Below are positions 18,172-28,565 of a stretch of 64,000 bases of DNA, piece after piece. The translations under genes were made by a program, and so were the position numbers. Source of the stretch: Rhizobiaceae bacterium. GTDB taxonomy: Bacteria; Pseudomonadota; Alphaproteobacteria; Rhizobiales; Rhizobiaceae. The stretch lies in NCBI GenBank assembly GCA_023953845.1, contig JAMLJC010000001.1, positions 4,102,501-4,166,500 of the forward strand, written 5' to 3'. The notes below the pieces were generated by a model that was not told the DNA's origin, did not search any database, and saw only the letters and a list, made by a program, of their open reading frames with translations. Numbering within the stretch: the stretch's first letter is position 1; every line of letters starts with the position of its first letter.

Positions 18172-19689
18172 TCATGCCCCCAGGAGATGGAGCAGAAAGC
18201 CTGTCCTCTCCGCAAGCGACGTATGCGCGCCTTCATCGGAAAAGATCTGAGCGACGCAGAAGAAGCCGATCACCGTCACCCGTGGCAGAATCTCGTAGCG
18301 CAGGACGCCGTCCTCGGGCCGCGGTCGGCGTGAGGCAAGCTGCGAGGCGATCAGCGCCACTGTGAGGGCCAGCGCGTAGACCGCATAGGAATCGAACATG
18401 GCGAGCGTCTTCAGCGGTCCGATATCGGCGAAAAGATGCACCTGCGAGAGGATCGAGAAAATCATGTTGCCGACAAAGGCGGCGCAGAAGGTGGCGAAGG
18501 CGATGCGAAGCCTGGGCCATTTCTTGAAGAACCGGACGAACGCCGGATAAAAGAAGAAGTCGACAAGCAATTCCTTGAAATAGAAGAGATAGCGGTTCCA
18601 GAACTCGGCGATCGACCGCGCGGTCAATGGTCGCGCCATGCCGCGCGGAATGCCATAGCCGCACATGCGGATGACGGCGACGAGCGTGTGAACGAGCGCT
18701 CCCAGCGAAATCACGTTGAACAGAAATGCCTTGATCAACACCGTCCAGCTAAGAGCAATGCCGTAAGAACTTGCGCCGGCCGTGTCGGCGATGGCCTGCT
18801 GCAATGTCGGCAGTCCGGCCATGTCATAGGCGCCTGCTTCCAGCATGCGGCAGACACATGCGAGCATGGTCGCCCATACAATGAGCTTCAGAGCCCGCAA
18901 CCGGACGGCCGCCAGTTCCGCCGGCTCATGCGCCTCGAATTTGCGTAGATAGGACAGGCCTTTGAACGGTATGGATGGGCCGCTCCAGAACGGCCTGACG
19001 AATCCGACATGGATTGCAGTGCGGACATCTCCTTGTGCGCGGATGTCGGCCATGCCGTAGGCCAGGAAGAAAAAGGAAGCCGCCATCATGACGATGAGCG
19101 ACCAGATCAGGCCGTAGGAGGCCGTCGTCGGCGAAAGCGCACCGCCGACGACCAGCAGGGCGAAGAAGACCACCGTCTGGCTGATGAGAGACCGGCGAAC
19201 CGGAAGAGCGCGGGGGTAGCGGCTGGCGAGACGGCCGACGACGTAGAAAATGGCAAGAAAAGCGATGGCCAACGGCGTATAGGACGCCAAGGCGGGGAGT
19301 TCGGCCATCGCGAACTCGGGCGGATAGACACGTTCGGAGAACTCGATCTGTTGCTGGGTCCGGTATGGCCGCAGACAGAAATACACAGCTCCGGAAGCCG
19401 CCATGATGATCAGCTTGCGGTGTGGCGCAGCGATGCAGGCCGCGACCGTCAAGGCGATGAGCGCAGACGCCGCGAGCGACAGCTGGCGTCCGGCCAGCAG
19501 CGCGAGCACAAATCCCGCGTAGATGAGGATCTTGCCGTAGCAGGTCTGCGCCAGCGCGAGCACGCGTGGATTGGTGTCCATGCCGAGCCAGGCTTGCCGC
19601 CATTGCGCAAGTTTGCCCAGACCTTGCAATGATCGGGCGGCTCGCGCGGATTGCGTGCTGGTCGCTGATCCCATGTCTTCCCTCGCCAC
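18172..19689 (-). CDS. MBOAT-like polytopic membrane protein
   Basis: A 505-residue membrane protein with about ten hydrophobic segments. The stretch SIAEFWNRYLFYFKELLVDF, followed by FFYPAFVRFFKKWPRL, resembles the MBOAT acyltransferase core (FWxRW-type motif) as found in DltB-like proteins. About 45 residues later, where MBOATs normally carry the invariant active-site His, the sequence reads AAFVGNMIFSILSQVH. The nearest His is therefore displaced. The start at 19689 has two further in-frame candidates within 40 codons. Beside an adenylation enzyme and a carrier protein, a role in transferring an activated amino acid across the membrane is the simplest guess. Confidence 0.65.
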   Translation of the reverse strand: MAREDMGSATSTQSARAARSLQGLGKLAQWRQAWLGMDTNPRVLALAQTCYGKILIYAGFVLALLAGRQLSLAASALIALTVAACIAAPHRKLIIMAASGAVYFCLRPYRTQQQIEFSERVYPPEFAMAELPALASYTPLAIAFLAIFYVVGRLASRYPRALPVRRSLISQTVVFFALLVVGGALSPTTASYGLIWSLIVMMAASFFFLAYGMADIRAQGDVRTAIHVGFVRPFWSGPSIPFKGLSYLRKFEAHEPAELAAVRLRALKLIVWATMLACVCRMLEAGAYDMAGLPTLQQAIADTAGASSYGIALSWTVLIKAFLFNVISLGALVHTLVAVIRMCGYGIPRGMARPLTARSIAEFWNRYLFYFKELLVDFFFYPAFVRFFKKWPRLRIAFATFCAAFVGNMIFSILSQVHLFADIGPLKTLAMFDSYAVYALALTVALIASQLASRRPRPEDGVLRYEILPRVTVIGFFCVAQIFSDEGAHTSLAERTGFLLHLLGA

Positions 19690-20001
19690 ACCCTCAAGAT
19701 GGTGCCTGCATAGCCCGCAAATTGCTCATTTTCGCCTAATTCGGAAGCTAGGCGGGCCGAACGGGAATACTCTCCGCGGTTATGCCGCCGAGGAAGCGGA
19801 ACAGAAGGCGCCTCCATTGCCGCAAGGTGCGTCCGGCACTTGATCTTTGTGCGATGCAACGCCAACTAACGTCCTGAAGGTCGTGGAGTTTGAAATCCGT
19901 GCTGCTCGTCCCGTTCGAAATGAACGGTAGGCGGAATGGCTCCCGGCCATTAATATGGGATTCGCGGTTGGCTACAGGCGGCCGTGAAGAAAGGTAAGAC
20001 A
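19690..20001 (+). other. Upstream region of lon
   Basis: These 312 bases between the divergent MBOAT-like gene and lon contain no convincing gene. CTTGAT at 19839-19844 could be a heat-shock -35, but its -10 partner is weak. CCGTTC (19911-19916) and GAACGG (19922-19927) form a 6-bp inverted repeat around GAAAT. The region must hold promoters for both flanking genes. Confidence 0.4.
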
Positions 20002-22416
<2,415 letters not shown>

Positions 22417-22440
22417 GCCGGCATAGGCCGAACCATCGCA

Positions 22441-22470
22441 AAAGCCGGGCCCCGCGCCCGGCTTTTCTGT
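22441..22470 (+). terminator. Rho-independent terminator of lon
   Basis: AAAAGCCGGGC (22441-22451) pairs perfectly with GCCCGGCTTTT (22457-22467) around a 5-base loop. The stem is GC-rich and followed by T residues. It lies 24 bases after the lon stop. Confidence 0.9.
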
Positions 22471-22474
22471 GAGA

Positions 22475-22500
22475 AACCGCAGAATTCTGCGGTTTTTCTC
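22475..22500 (+). terminator. Second hairpin with T-run between lon and hup
   Basis: AAACCGCAGAATTCTGCGGTTT (22475-22496) is a perfect 22-base palindrome immediately after the first terminator, and it continues into TTCTCGTTTC. It may act as a backup terminator. A perfect DNA palindrome just upstream of hup could also be a protein-binding site. Confidence 0.6.
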
Positions 22501-22606
22501 GTTTCTGAGCGATATTCTCGCTTGGTTCGGACGGCGCTTCTTTCTAATGTCCGTTCCTCCCGGCAGACTCGCGGGTCGCCGGTTCTCTGATGGAAGGAAA
22601 CAACTG

Positions 22607-22879
22607 ATGAACAAGAACGAACTCGTCTCTGCCGTCGCCGAGGCTGCCAAGCTGTCCAAGGGCGATGCCCAGTCGGCGGTGGATGCGGTATTCTCCGTCA
22701 TCACCTCGGAGCTGAAGAAGGGCGGCGATGTCCGTCTGGTCGGCTTCGGCAACTTCTCCGTCTCGAAGCGCGCTGCCTCGACCGGCCGCAACCCGCAGAC
22801 CGGCGCGGAAGTGAAGATCCCGGCCCGCACCGTGCCGAAGTTCTCGGCGGGCAAGGGCCTCAAGGACGCCGTCAACTGA
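22607..22879 (+). CDS. hupB: DNA-binding protein HU
   Basis: A 90-residue histone-like protein that bends and compacts DNA as a dimer. The sequence MNKNELVSAVAEAAKLSKG starts the dimerisation helices. GFGNFSV and the arm segment RNPQTGAEVKIPARTVPKFS, with the intercalating Pro, are complete. GGAAGGAAAC precedes the ATG. It is a single-gene unit between the lon terminators and its own terminator. Confidence 0.97.
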   Translation: MNKNELVSAVAEAAKLSKGDAQSAVDAVFSVITSELKKGGDVRLVGFGNFSVSKRAASTGRNPQTGAEVKIPARTVPKFSAGKGLKDAVN

Positions 22880-22903
22880 GGCGTCGCCGCATCAAGACGA
22901 GAC

Positions 22904-22928
22904 AAGCCGGGCCCTGTCCCGGCTTTTT
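22904..22928 (+). terminator. Terminator of hup
   Basis: AAGCCGGG (22904-22911) and CCCGGCTT (22918-22925) form an 8-bp stem with loop CCCTGT, followed by TTT. It lies 24 bases past the hup stop and just before the stop of the convergent AraC gene, so it mainly serves hup. Confidence 0.85.
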
Positions 22929-22932
22929 CGTT

Positions 22933-23757
22933 TCAGGCGGCCTTTTTCTTCTGCAGGTACCGGCGAGGGGAGATGCCGGTCATACGGCGGAACATGGTGG
23001 TGAAGGCCGGCACGCTGTCGTAGCCGAGGTCCAGCGCCACGCGTGTCACGGGCTGCCCTTCCGCCAGCCTGGGCAGCGCGGCGAAAATGCAGGCCTGCTG
23101 GCGCCAGGTCGAGAGGCTGAGATTGGTTTGGCGGTGAAAATTGCGGGTGAAGGTGCGGCGGCTCATGCCGAGTTGATCCGCCCAGTCCTCGATCGCGGCG
23201 CGGGACGACGGATTTCGGACGAATGCCTGGCACAGTGCCGCCAGTTTCGGGTCTGTCGGCAGCGGCAGGGCAAGCGGCACTTCGCGAAGATTGGGGATTT
23301 CATGCAGCAGCAGCGTGGAGAGCAACCCGAAGCGCTGGCTGCCGGCGTCGCGTTCGGCCTCGCGTGACACCTCGACGATCAGGCTGCGCACGAAATCGGT
23401 GACCTCGACGACCCGCAGCTTCTGCGTGGGGCCGCTGAGCGCGCCCGGTTCCGCATAGATCGAGTGCATTTCGACGTCGCCGAGTATATCGACCGCATGT
23501 TCGATTCCGGCCGGAATCCACATGGCATGATCGGGCGGCACCATCCAACGGCCGGCATTGGTCATCACCATGACCACGCCGTGCAGGGCCTGCAGCAACT
23601 GGGCCCGGCTGTGGCGATGCATGGGTACATGAAGGCCGTCCGGATAGACGGCTGGAATCGCCACCAGCGCGCCGTGCGACCTTTCCAGCCAGTCCAGCCG
23701 GCGCGCGTGGAGATAGGAAAAGCCTTCCCTGTCCTCCGGTTCGATTCGTCCCCGCAT
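22933..23757 (-). CDS. AraC-family transcriptional regulator
   Basis: A 274-residue regulator. The N-terminal cupin-like sensing domain includes HVPMHRHSRAQLLQALHG (about 43-60) and WIPAGIEHAV. The C-terminal third has the two helix-turn-helix units, including DQLGMSRRTFTRNFHRQTN and VALDLGYDSVPAFTTMFRR. It resembles the repressor-like AraC members that control adjacent MFS exporters. The frame extends far upstream into the MFS gene on the opposite strand, but ATG 23757 (MRGRIEPE) gives the normal family length. The 105-base divergent gap to the MFS gene is the likely binding region. Confidence 0.88.
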   Translation of the reverse strand: MRGRIEPEDREGFSYLHARRLDWLERSHGALVAIPAVYPDGLHVPMHRHSRAQLLQALHGVVMVMTNAGRWMVPPDHAMWIPAGIEHAVDILGDVEMHSIYAEPGALSGPTQKLRVVEVTDFVRSLIVEVSREAERDAGSQRFGLLSTLLLHEIPNLREVPLALPLPTDPKLAALCQAFVRNPSSRAAIEDWADQLGMSRRTFTRNFHRQTNLSLSTWRQQACIFAALPRLAEGQPVTRVALDLGYDSVPAFTTMFRRMTGISPRRYLQKKKAA

Positions 23758-23862
23758 TCTGGCCCACTCGCGTAAGAAATGGACCGAAGCACGAAGGAAG
23801 GGTGACGGCAAGAGGCGTAGTAGGGCAGCCGGCTTGGTCGGACCAGCCGCCAGGAGACAGAA

Positions 23863-25074
23863 TTGACCGATACCGCAGCTTCCAGCCGCCCGATCGCGCC
23901 GAGTGTCGCTACGAACACTGCGATGGCCGTGATCTTCGCGATCAGCCTCAGCCACATGATCAACGACATCATGCAGTCGCTGCTTGCGGCGATCTATCCG
24001 ATGCTCAAGGACGGCTATCGCCTGGATTTCTGGCAGATCGGGCTGCTGACCCTGACGTTCCAGGTTACCGCGTCGCTGCTTCAGCCGCTGGTCGGCATCT
24101 ATACGGACAAGCGGCCGATGCCTTACTCGCTGGCATTCGGCATGGGTTCGACATTGATCGGGACGCTGCTGATCGCCTTTTCCGCGCAATATGTGCTGCT
24201 GCTGATCGGTTCGGCCTTCATCGGCATAGGCTCGTCCATCTTCCACCCGGAAGCGTCGCGCGTTGCGCGTCTGGCCTCCGGCGGGCGCTTCGGCCTCGCC
24301 CAGTCGCTCTTTCAGGTTGGCGGCAACTTCGGGCAGTCGCTCGGGCCACTCCTCGCCGCTTTCATCGTGGTGCGCGGCGGTCAGAGCAGCGTGGCCTGGT
24401 TTTCCCTGCTGGCGCTGGTCGGTGTCGGGCTCTTGTGGTGGATCGGCGACTGGTACAACCGCAACCGGGTGGTGGTGGCGAAGAAGGCGTCAGCCGCCGT
24501 GTCCGCCGTGACCCGGCCGCGCCTCGTCGTAGCGCTTCTGGTGCTGGTGGCGCTGACCTTCAGCAAGAACGCCTATATGGCCAGCATTTCCAGTTACTAC
24601 ACTTTCTACGTCATCGAAAAGTTCGGCGTTTCCGTGCAGAACTCGCAGGTGCTGCTGTTCCTGTTTCTTTTCGCAGCGGCGGTAGGAACGGTGATTGGCG
24701 GACCGATCGGCGACCGCTTCGGCGCGAAGTTCGTCATGTGGTTCTCGATTCTCGGCTGCCTGCCGTTCACGCTGGCGCTGCCCTATGTCGACAGCCTGCT
24801 ATGGACAGCGGTGCTGAGCATGATCATCGGCGTCATCATGGCGTCGGCGTTCCCGGCGATCGTTGTGTTCGCACAGGAACTGTTGCCGGGCCGTGTCGGC
24901 ATGGTTGCCGGCATCTTCTTCGGCTTCGCCTTCGGCATAGGCGGCATCGCGGCCGCCGTGCTCGGCGTCGTCGCCGACCATCGCGGCATCGACTACGTTT
25001 ACTGGATGTGCTCGTACCTGCCGGCGCTGGGTCTGCTGACGATATTCCTGCCAAGCACCCGAGCGCTCCGCTAG
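23863..25074 (+). CDS. MFS exporter, fosmidomycin-resistance (Fsr) type
   Basis: A 403-residue, 12-segment major-facilitator protein. SLSHMINDIMQSLLAAIYPMLK in the first segment and the loop GSSIFHPEASRVARLASGG are characteristic of the Fsr subfamily. It probably exports a small toxic compound by proton antiport. The start is TTG 23863, with AGGAGA 6 bases upstream; no closer ATG gives the conserved N terminus. It is divergent from an AraC regulator, a common arrangement for inducible exporters. The natural substrate is unknown. Confidence 0.88.
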   Translation: MTDTAASSRPIAPSVATNTAMAVIFAISLSHMINDIMQSLLAAIYPMLKDGYRLDFWQIGLLTLTFQVTASLLQPLVGIYTDKRPMPYSLAFGMGSTLIGTLLIAFSAQYVLLLIGSAFIGIGSSIFHPEASRVARLASGGRFGLAQSLFQVGGNFGQSLGPLLAAFIVVRGGQSSVAWFSLLALVGVGLLWWIGDWYNRNRVVVAKKASAAVSAVTRPRLVVALLVLVALTFSKNAYMASISSYYTFYVIEKFGVSVQNSQVLLFLFLFAAAVGTVIGGPIGDRFGAKFVMWFSILGCLPFTLALPYVDSLLWTAVLSMIIGVIMASAFPAIVVFAQELLPGRVGMVAGIFFGFAFGIGGIAAAVLGVVADHRGIDYVYWMCSYLPALGLLTIFLPSTRALR

Positions 25075-25099
25075 GAGCAGAACCCCCAAGGCGAGGGCG

Positions 25100-25366
25100 C
25101 TACCGGACTGCCTTCCAGAGTCCGGTTTCAGGCAGCGTGGCCGGCCGCGAGAAGGTCACGACATTGTCGGTGCTGTTTACCTCACATGCGGCCACCGGAT
25201 TCGGTCCCGCCTGCGTGAAGCCGGTCGCGCGATGATGCTCCAGATGCGCGATGTTCGTATCGGACGCGTGCAGCCGGCTCTGGCGCGACAGGAGCTCCAG
25301 AAGTTCCGGTCGCATCCCGTCGCCGCGGGCGGCCGCGATCGCGTGAAAAGAGAGAAGTCCGAACAT
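25100..25366 (-). CDS. Hypothetical small protein, 88 residues
   Basis: I do not recognise this protein. The frame has strongly GC-biased third positions throughout, and AAAGGA stands 6 bases before the ATG, both signs of a real gene. The sequence is mostly polar, with no clear membrane segment or signal peptide, and contains one Cys (VAACEVN). It stops 26 bases from the end of the convergent MFS gene. It follows the 140-residue periplasmic protein gene in the same direction with a hairpin between them, so it may be separately transcribed. Confidence 0.5.
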   Translation of the reverse strand: MFGLLSFHAIAAARGDGMRPELLELLSRQSRLHASDTNIAHLEHHRATGFTQAGPNPVAACEVNSTDNVVTFSRPATLPETGLWKAVR

Positions 25367-25478
25367 GACGATCCTTTCGGGTTACCGGCGCTAAGTCGCT
25401 CACGACGGCAAGGGTTCCTCTCGGCCGGCCTGGTCGCCGGCCCGAATATCGAAGGTGCCGAAAAGGGTGCCTGGGGAT

Positions 25479-25498
25479 GCTGGCTCGTGCGAGCCAGC
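25479..25498 (-). repeat. Perfect hairpin downstream of the 25526 gene
   Basis: GCTGGCTCG (25479-25487) and CGAGCCAGC (25490-25498) form a 9-bp inverted repeat around TG, 28 bases beyond the stop of the minus-strand gene at 25526. There is no T-run, so it may be a weak terminator or an mRNA 3' stabiliser. Confidence 0.5.
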
Positions 25499-25525
25499 GA
25501 ACTCATTGAAAGGGCTGGAGTATCG

Positions 25526-25948
25526 TCAGATGCCGAACTCCACGCCCCCCTTTGAGCTGGTCGTCAGTTGCCGCATGCAGGCCGTCGGCTCGATGCCTTC
25601 GCCCTGACACTCCGTCGCGCCGTTGATCAGCACACGCGTGATCTTGGTGCAGTCCGTGTTCGCCAGCTCGAAGCGGGTGACTTTCGTCTTGCCCGCCGGC
25701 AGTTCCTTGAAGTCGAGAACGGTCAGCCTGTCGACGACGCCAAGCTCGTTGAACAGGGCCACCTCGAAAGCGGCGCGGGAAAGCTCCGCGCCGAGGTTAT
25801 TCTTCACGACGAAGGTGAGCCGGCAGCCCTTTTCCGATGGTTGAACAGCGTTCAGTTCGAGCTGAAGGGCCGGTTTCGCATCTTGCGCGAAGGCTGTTGA
25901 TGCCGCAGCGCAAGCGAAGATGGCGGTAAGAAGCGATCTGAACCGCAT
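25526..25948 (-). CDS. Periplasmic protein of unknown function next to the heme receptor
   Basis: A 140-residue protein with a signal peptide (MRFRSLLTAIFACAAASTAF, cleavage likely after AFA-Q). The mature part looks like a small beta-sandwich: LQLELNAVQPSEKGCRLTFV, then NLGAELSRAAFEVALFNELG. Three Cys after the signal (in KGCRL, TDCTK and ECQGE) plus CMRQ could form disulfides. It starts 2 bases after the TonB receptor stop and is surely cotranscribed with it. A heme-uptake accessory role is inferred only from this position. Confidence 0.8.
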   Translation of the reverse strand: MRFRSLLTAIFACAAASTAFAQDAKPALQLELNAVQPSEKGCRLTFVVKNNLGAELSRAAFEVALFNELGVVDRLTVLDFKELPAGKTKVTRFELANTDCTKITRVLINGATECQGEGIEPTACMRQLTTSSKGGVEFGI

Positions 25949-25950
25949 GT

Positions 25951-28152
25951 TTATCCTCCGAAGCGCATGGTGGCGGCGAACTTGACCGAGACACCGGGCT
26001 CATACAGCGTCTCGGTGCTGGCGGCATTGAGCGGCCTGGCGTATTTTTCGTCAAGCAGGTTGTCGACGCGCAGATCGAACTTCAGATTGTCGTTGTGGCG
26101 GTAGGACGCGAACGCATTCACCAGCGTGTAGTCATCCGCGAACTCGTTGCCCTTCGGCTTGCCGTTGTATTGCACCTCGCCGCCGACGGTCAGACGGTCG
26201 TCGAGGAAGCGGAACCCGACCTGGCCGGTGACCTGGGAGGATGGCGTCGTGGCAAGATCGGCGCGCTCGCCTTCATAGGAAATCGTGTGTCCGTCAATGA
26301 TCGAGGCCGATAGTCCGAGGAAACCCCAGGACGCGTCGTAGACGCTTTCGAACTCGAAGCCGTCGATCTTGGCCTTTGCGAAGTTCTGGTACTGGAAACA
26401 GATCGGGATGGAACCGCCGCGGAAGCAGCCGCTGGTCGGATCGAAGGCGGAAAGGGTCACGCCGTCGATGTAGTCGTCGACGTCGTTGTTGAAGTAAGCA
26501 GCCTTGATGCGCAACGCGTCGCCGGTGGCGATGACGCTGTCGGCCTTGTAGTTGACGCCGAATTCCCACGTTTTGCCGGTTTCCGGCTTGAGGTTGGGGT
26601 TGGGCAGGAATGGGAAGCTCACGCCCGCCGGATGCAGCCCGCTGATCAGCGTTTCCGAGAGCGACGGCGAGCGATAGCCCTCCGCATAGGTGCCGTAGAA
26701 TTGCAGGCCGGCGAGGCTGCCTTCGTCGAAGGGAGAGACGCCCACCGATATGCGAGGCGAAAGATGGTCGCCGGAGGTTTCGGTGTTCTCGCCCTTCAGC
26801 TTGTAGTCGTCATAGCGGAGGCCACCAAGCACTTCGAGCCAGTTCCAGGTAAGCTTGTCCTGGATATAGGCGCCCCAGATGGTGCGGTCGCCTGAGGGCG
26901 TGTAGAAGCTGTCGCCGCCTGCGGTGCCGGTCGTGTCGACGTTATCGCCTACCCAGTCCGCGCCGTAGGTAAGTTCGTGCGCAACCGCGCCGGTCTCGAA
27001 ACGGGAGGTGTTCCAGGCATCGATGCTGGTGGTGCCGATGTCGTAGTTGGCGGTAGAGCCCGCCGGCAGCGTGATCCGCTGGCCGGTGACCGGATCGAAA
27101 CGACCGCCGAGCGGCACGAGGCTGATCTGATCAAGTTCAGCGGCGTTGTAGGCGACGTTGATGTGGAGATCGAGCCAGCTCCTGGCATCGTCGGTAATGT
27201 TGTAGCGGCCCGTGAAGGTATTCTGCTTCAGGTCGATGTCATAGGCGGTCTGGCCGCCGCTGACCTCGCTCCAGCTGTCGTCGGCGCCGATCCAGCCGAG
27301 CTTCAGCTCGCTGTTTTCCGTCGGCTTGATGGTCGCCTTCAGCATGCCGCTCAGCACGTCGAAGCCGGTGCCGGGCACCGTGTCGCCGCCGCCGGCCTCG
27401 TAGTCGTCGTAGTCGCGATAGACGATGTTGCCCAATGCGCTCACGGAGTCATTGAAGCGATAGGCGCCGGTGGCGCTGGTGGTCACGCCTTCGCCGTTGG
27501 TCTCGTACATGGCCGTGGTTGATACGGCCCAGTTCTCTTCCGGCTTCAGGAAATCCTCGGCGTCCTTGGTCTCGAAGAATACGACGCCCCCAATGGCGCC
27601 CGAGCCGTAGGTGTTCGCAATCGGACCGCGAATGACATCCACCGACTTCACCAGTTCCGGATCGATCCAGAAGGTCGATTGCGGCCCATGATCCGAACGC
27701 TGGAAATTCTGGCGCGCGCCGTCGAGTATGACGGCGACACGGCCGAAATCCTGAAGGCCGCGGATGTTGACGCTGGAACTCAGGCGGCGCGCGTCGGTCT
27801 GCATGGTGACGCCGGGCACGCCGAAGAGAATGTCGGATGTGGTCGCGGCCATCCGGCGCTCTATCTGCTGCTGATCGACCTGGCTGGCGGAGCCCAGCGT
27901 TTCGAGCGCCGAATCCCCGGTGCGGCTGCTGACGAGGATCTCGTCGAGCATCGTCGAGTTGCCGTTGTCCGCCGCGCTCTGTTCGGTGGTTTCCGCGGGC
28001 GCCTGCGTCGCTGCATCCTGCGCCATGGTGGCAGCGGTTGTCAGCACGAGACCGGCGGCGCTGGCCAGCAAAGCGGCCTTCAGCCTGCCCGAACGTCCGC
28101 CAACCATTCGCGCCGTTGTCCATCCGGCCGCCTTGTTGTCCCGCAATTCCAT
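25951..28152 (-). CDS. hmuR: TonB-dependent heme/hemoglobin receptor
   Basis: A 733-residue outer-membrane receptor of the hemoglobin/transferrin/lactoferrin family. It has a long signal region (LKAALLASAAGLVLTTAATM), a TonB box near LDEILVSSRT, and a plug domain (FGVPGVTMQTDARRLSSSVN then IRGLQDFGRVAVILDGARQN). A 22-strand barrel follows with YGTYAEGYRSPSLSETL. The protein ends RFGG, so the usual terminal aromatic residue is three positions in. ATG 28152 (MELRDNK) follows GAGGAGCGGGG. It is divergent from hemP-hmuSTUV. Confidence 0.92.
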   Translation of the reverse strand: MELRDNKAAGWTTARMVGGRSGRLKAALLASAAGLVLTTAATMAQDAATQAPAETTEQSAADNGNSTMLDEILVSSRTGDSALETLGSASQVDQQQIERRMAATTSDILFGVPGVTMQTDARRLSSSVNIRGLQDFGRVAVILDGARQNFQRSDHGPQSTFWIDPELVKSVDVIRGPIANTYGSGAIGGVVFFETKDAEDFLKPEENWAVSTTAMYETNGEGVTTSATGAYRFNDSVSALGNIVYRDYDDYEAGGGDTVPGTGFDVLSGMLKATIKPTENSELKLGWIGADDSWSEVSGGQTAYDIDLKQNTFTGRYNITDDARSWLDLHINVAYNAAELDQISLVPLGGRFDPVTGQRITLPAGSTANYDIGTTSIDAWNTSRFETGAVAHELTYGADWVGDNVDTTGTAGGDSFYTPSGDRTIWGAYIQDKLTWNWLEVLGGLRYDDYKLKGENTETSGDHLSPRISVGVSPFDEGSLAGLQFYGTYAEGYRSPSLSETLISGLHPAGVSFPFLPNPNLKPETGKTWEFGVNYKADSVIATGDALRIKAAYFNNDVDDYIDGVTLSAFDPTSGCFRGGSIPICFQYQNFAKAKIDGFEFESVYDASWGFLGLSASIIDGHTISYEGERADLATTPSSQVTGQVGFRFLDDRLTVGGEVQYNGKPKGNEFADDYTLVNAFASYRHNDNLKFDLRVDNLLDEKYARPLNAASTETLYEPGVSVKFAATMRFGG

Positions 28153-28246
28153 AATTCCCCGCTCCTCAAAACTCTGCTCAGGCATCCTTCTGCCTTGGCT
28201 ATGCCGGCGCTGTTAAAAACTTGACTCGTCAACTCCGGTATTGCAC

Positions 28247-28275
28247 TGACTATTAAAGCTGATAATTAGTGTCAA
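28247..28275. promoter_or_regulatory. Shared hmu control region with inverted repeat and receptor -35
   Basis: TGAC (28247-28250) and GTCA (28271-28274) bracket an AT-rich core, and TTGACA on the minus strand (28275-28270) is a perfect -35 for the receptor gene. GATAAT (28261-28266) could be a -10 for hemP on the plus strand. A second perfect repeat, TTGAC-TC-GTCAA, lies at 28221-28232. The spacing suits an iron-responsive regulator (RirA-, Fur- or Irr-like) controlling both directions. No canonical Irr ICE box is seen. Confidence 0.45.
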
Positions 28276-28344
28276 CAATTCGCGTGACGATTCAGGAAGG
28301 CGAGGGGGCGGGTGTTGCCCATTAGCCGCAGAAAGGACCGAGCC

Positions 28345-28557
28345 ATGAACACGCACAACCCCAAGAGCTTCCAGTTCCGCTATGCCCGGCCGGCGGAAGG
28401 CGTTGCCTACCGTCCTCCGCTGGACCGGATGTCGGTGCGCACGCTGTCGAGCGAATCGCTCTTCCAGCGCGGCGAGCACGAGATCGGCATCGCGCACGGA
28501 GAATCGCTTTACAGGCTGAAGATCACCCGGCAGGGAAAGCTCATCCTGAATAAATAG
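28345..28557 (+). CDS. hemP: Hemin uptake protein HemP/HmuP
   Basis: A 70-residue protein of the HemP/HmuP family. The conserved C-terminal block is VRTLSSESLFQRGEHEIGIA followed by HGESLYRLKITRQGKLILNK. In several rhizobia HmuP is a co-activator needed for expression of the heme receptor gene, so the divergent position here fits. ATG 28345 follows GAAAGGACC. It stops 8 bases before hmuS. Confidence 0.9.
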   Translation: MNTHNPKSFQFRYARPAEGVAYRPPLDRMSVRTLSSESLFQRGEHEIGIAHGESLYRLKITRQGKLILNK

Positions 28558-28565
28558 GACCCGGA

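Noticed and set aside
23758..24246. N-terminal extension of the AraC regulator
   Set aside because: The frame stays open to 24246 but runs into the opposite-strand MFS gene and lacks conserved sequence. The family length is reached from ATG 23757.
28153..28344. Irr ICE box upstream of the heme genes
   Set aside because: No TTTAGAA...TTCTAAA-like sequence is present; only weaker dyads are seen, reported separately.
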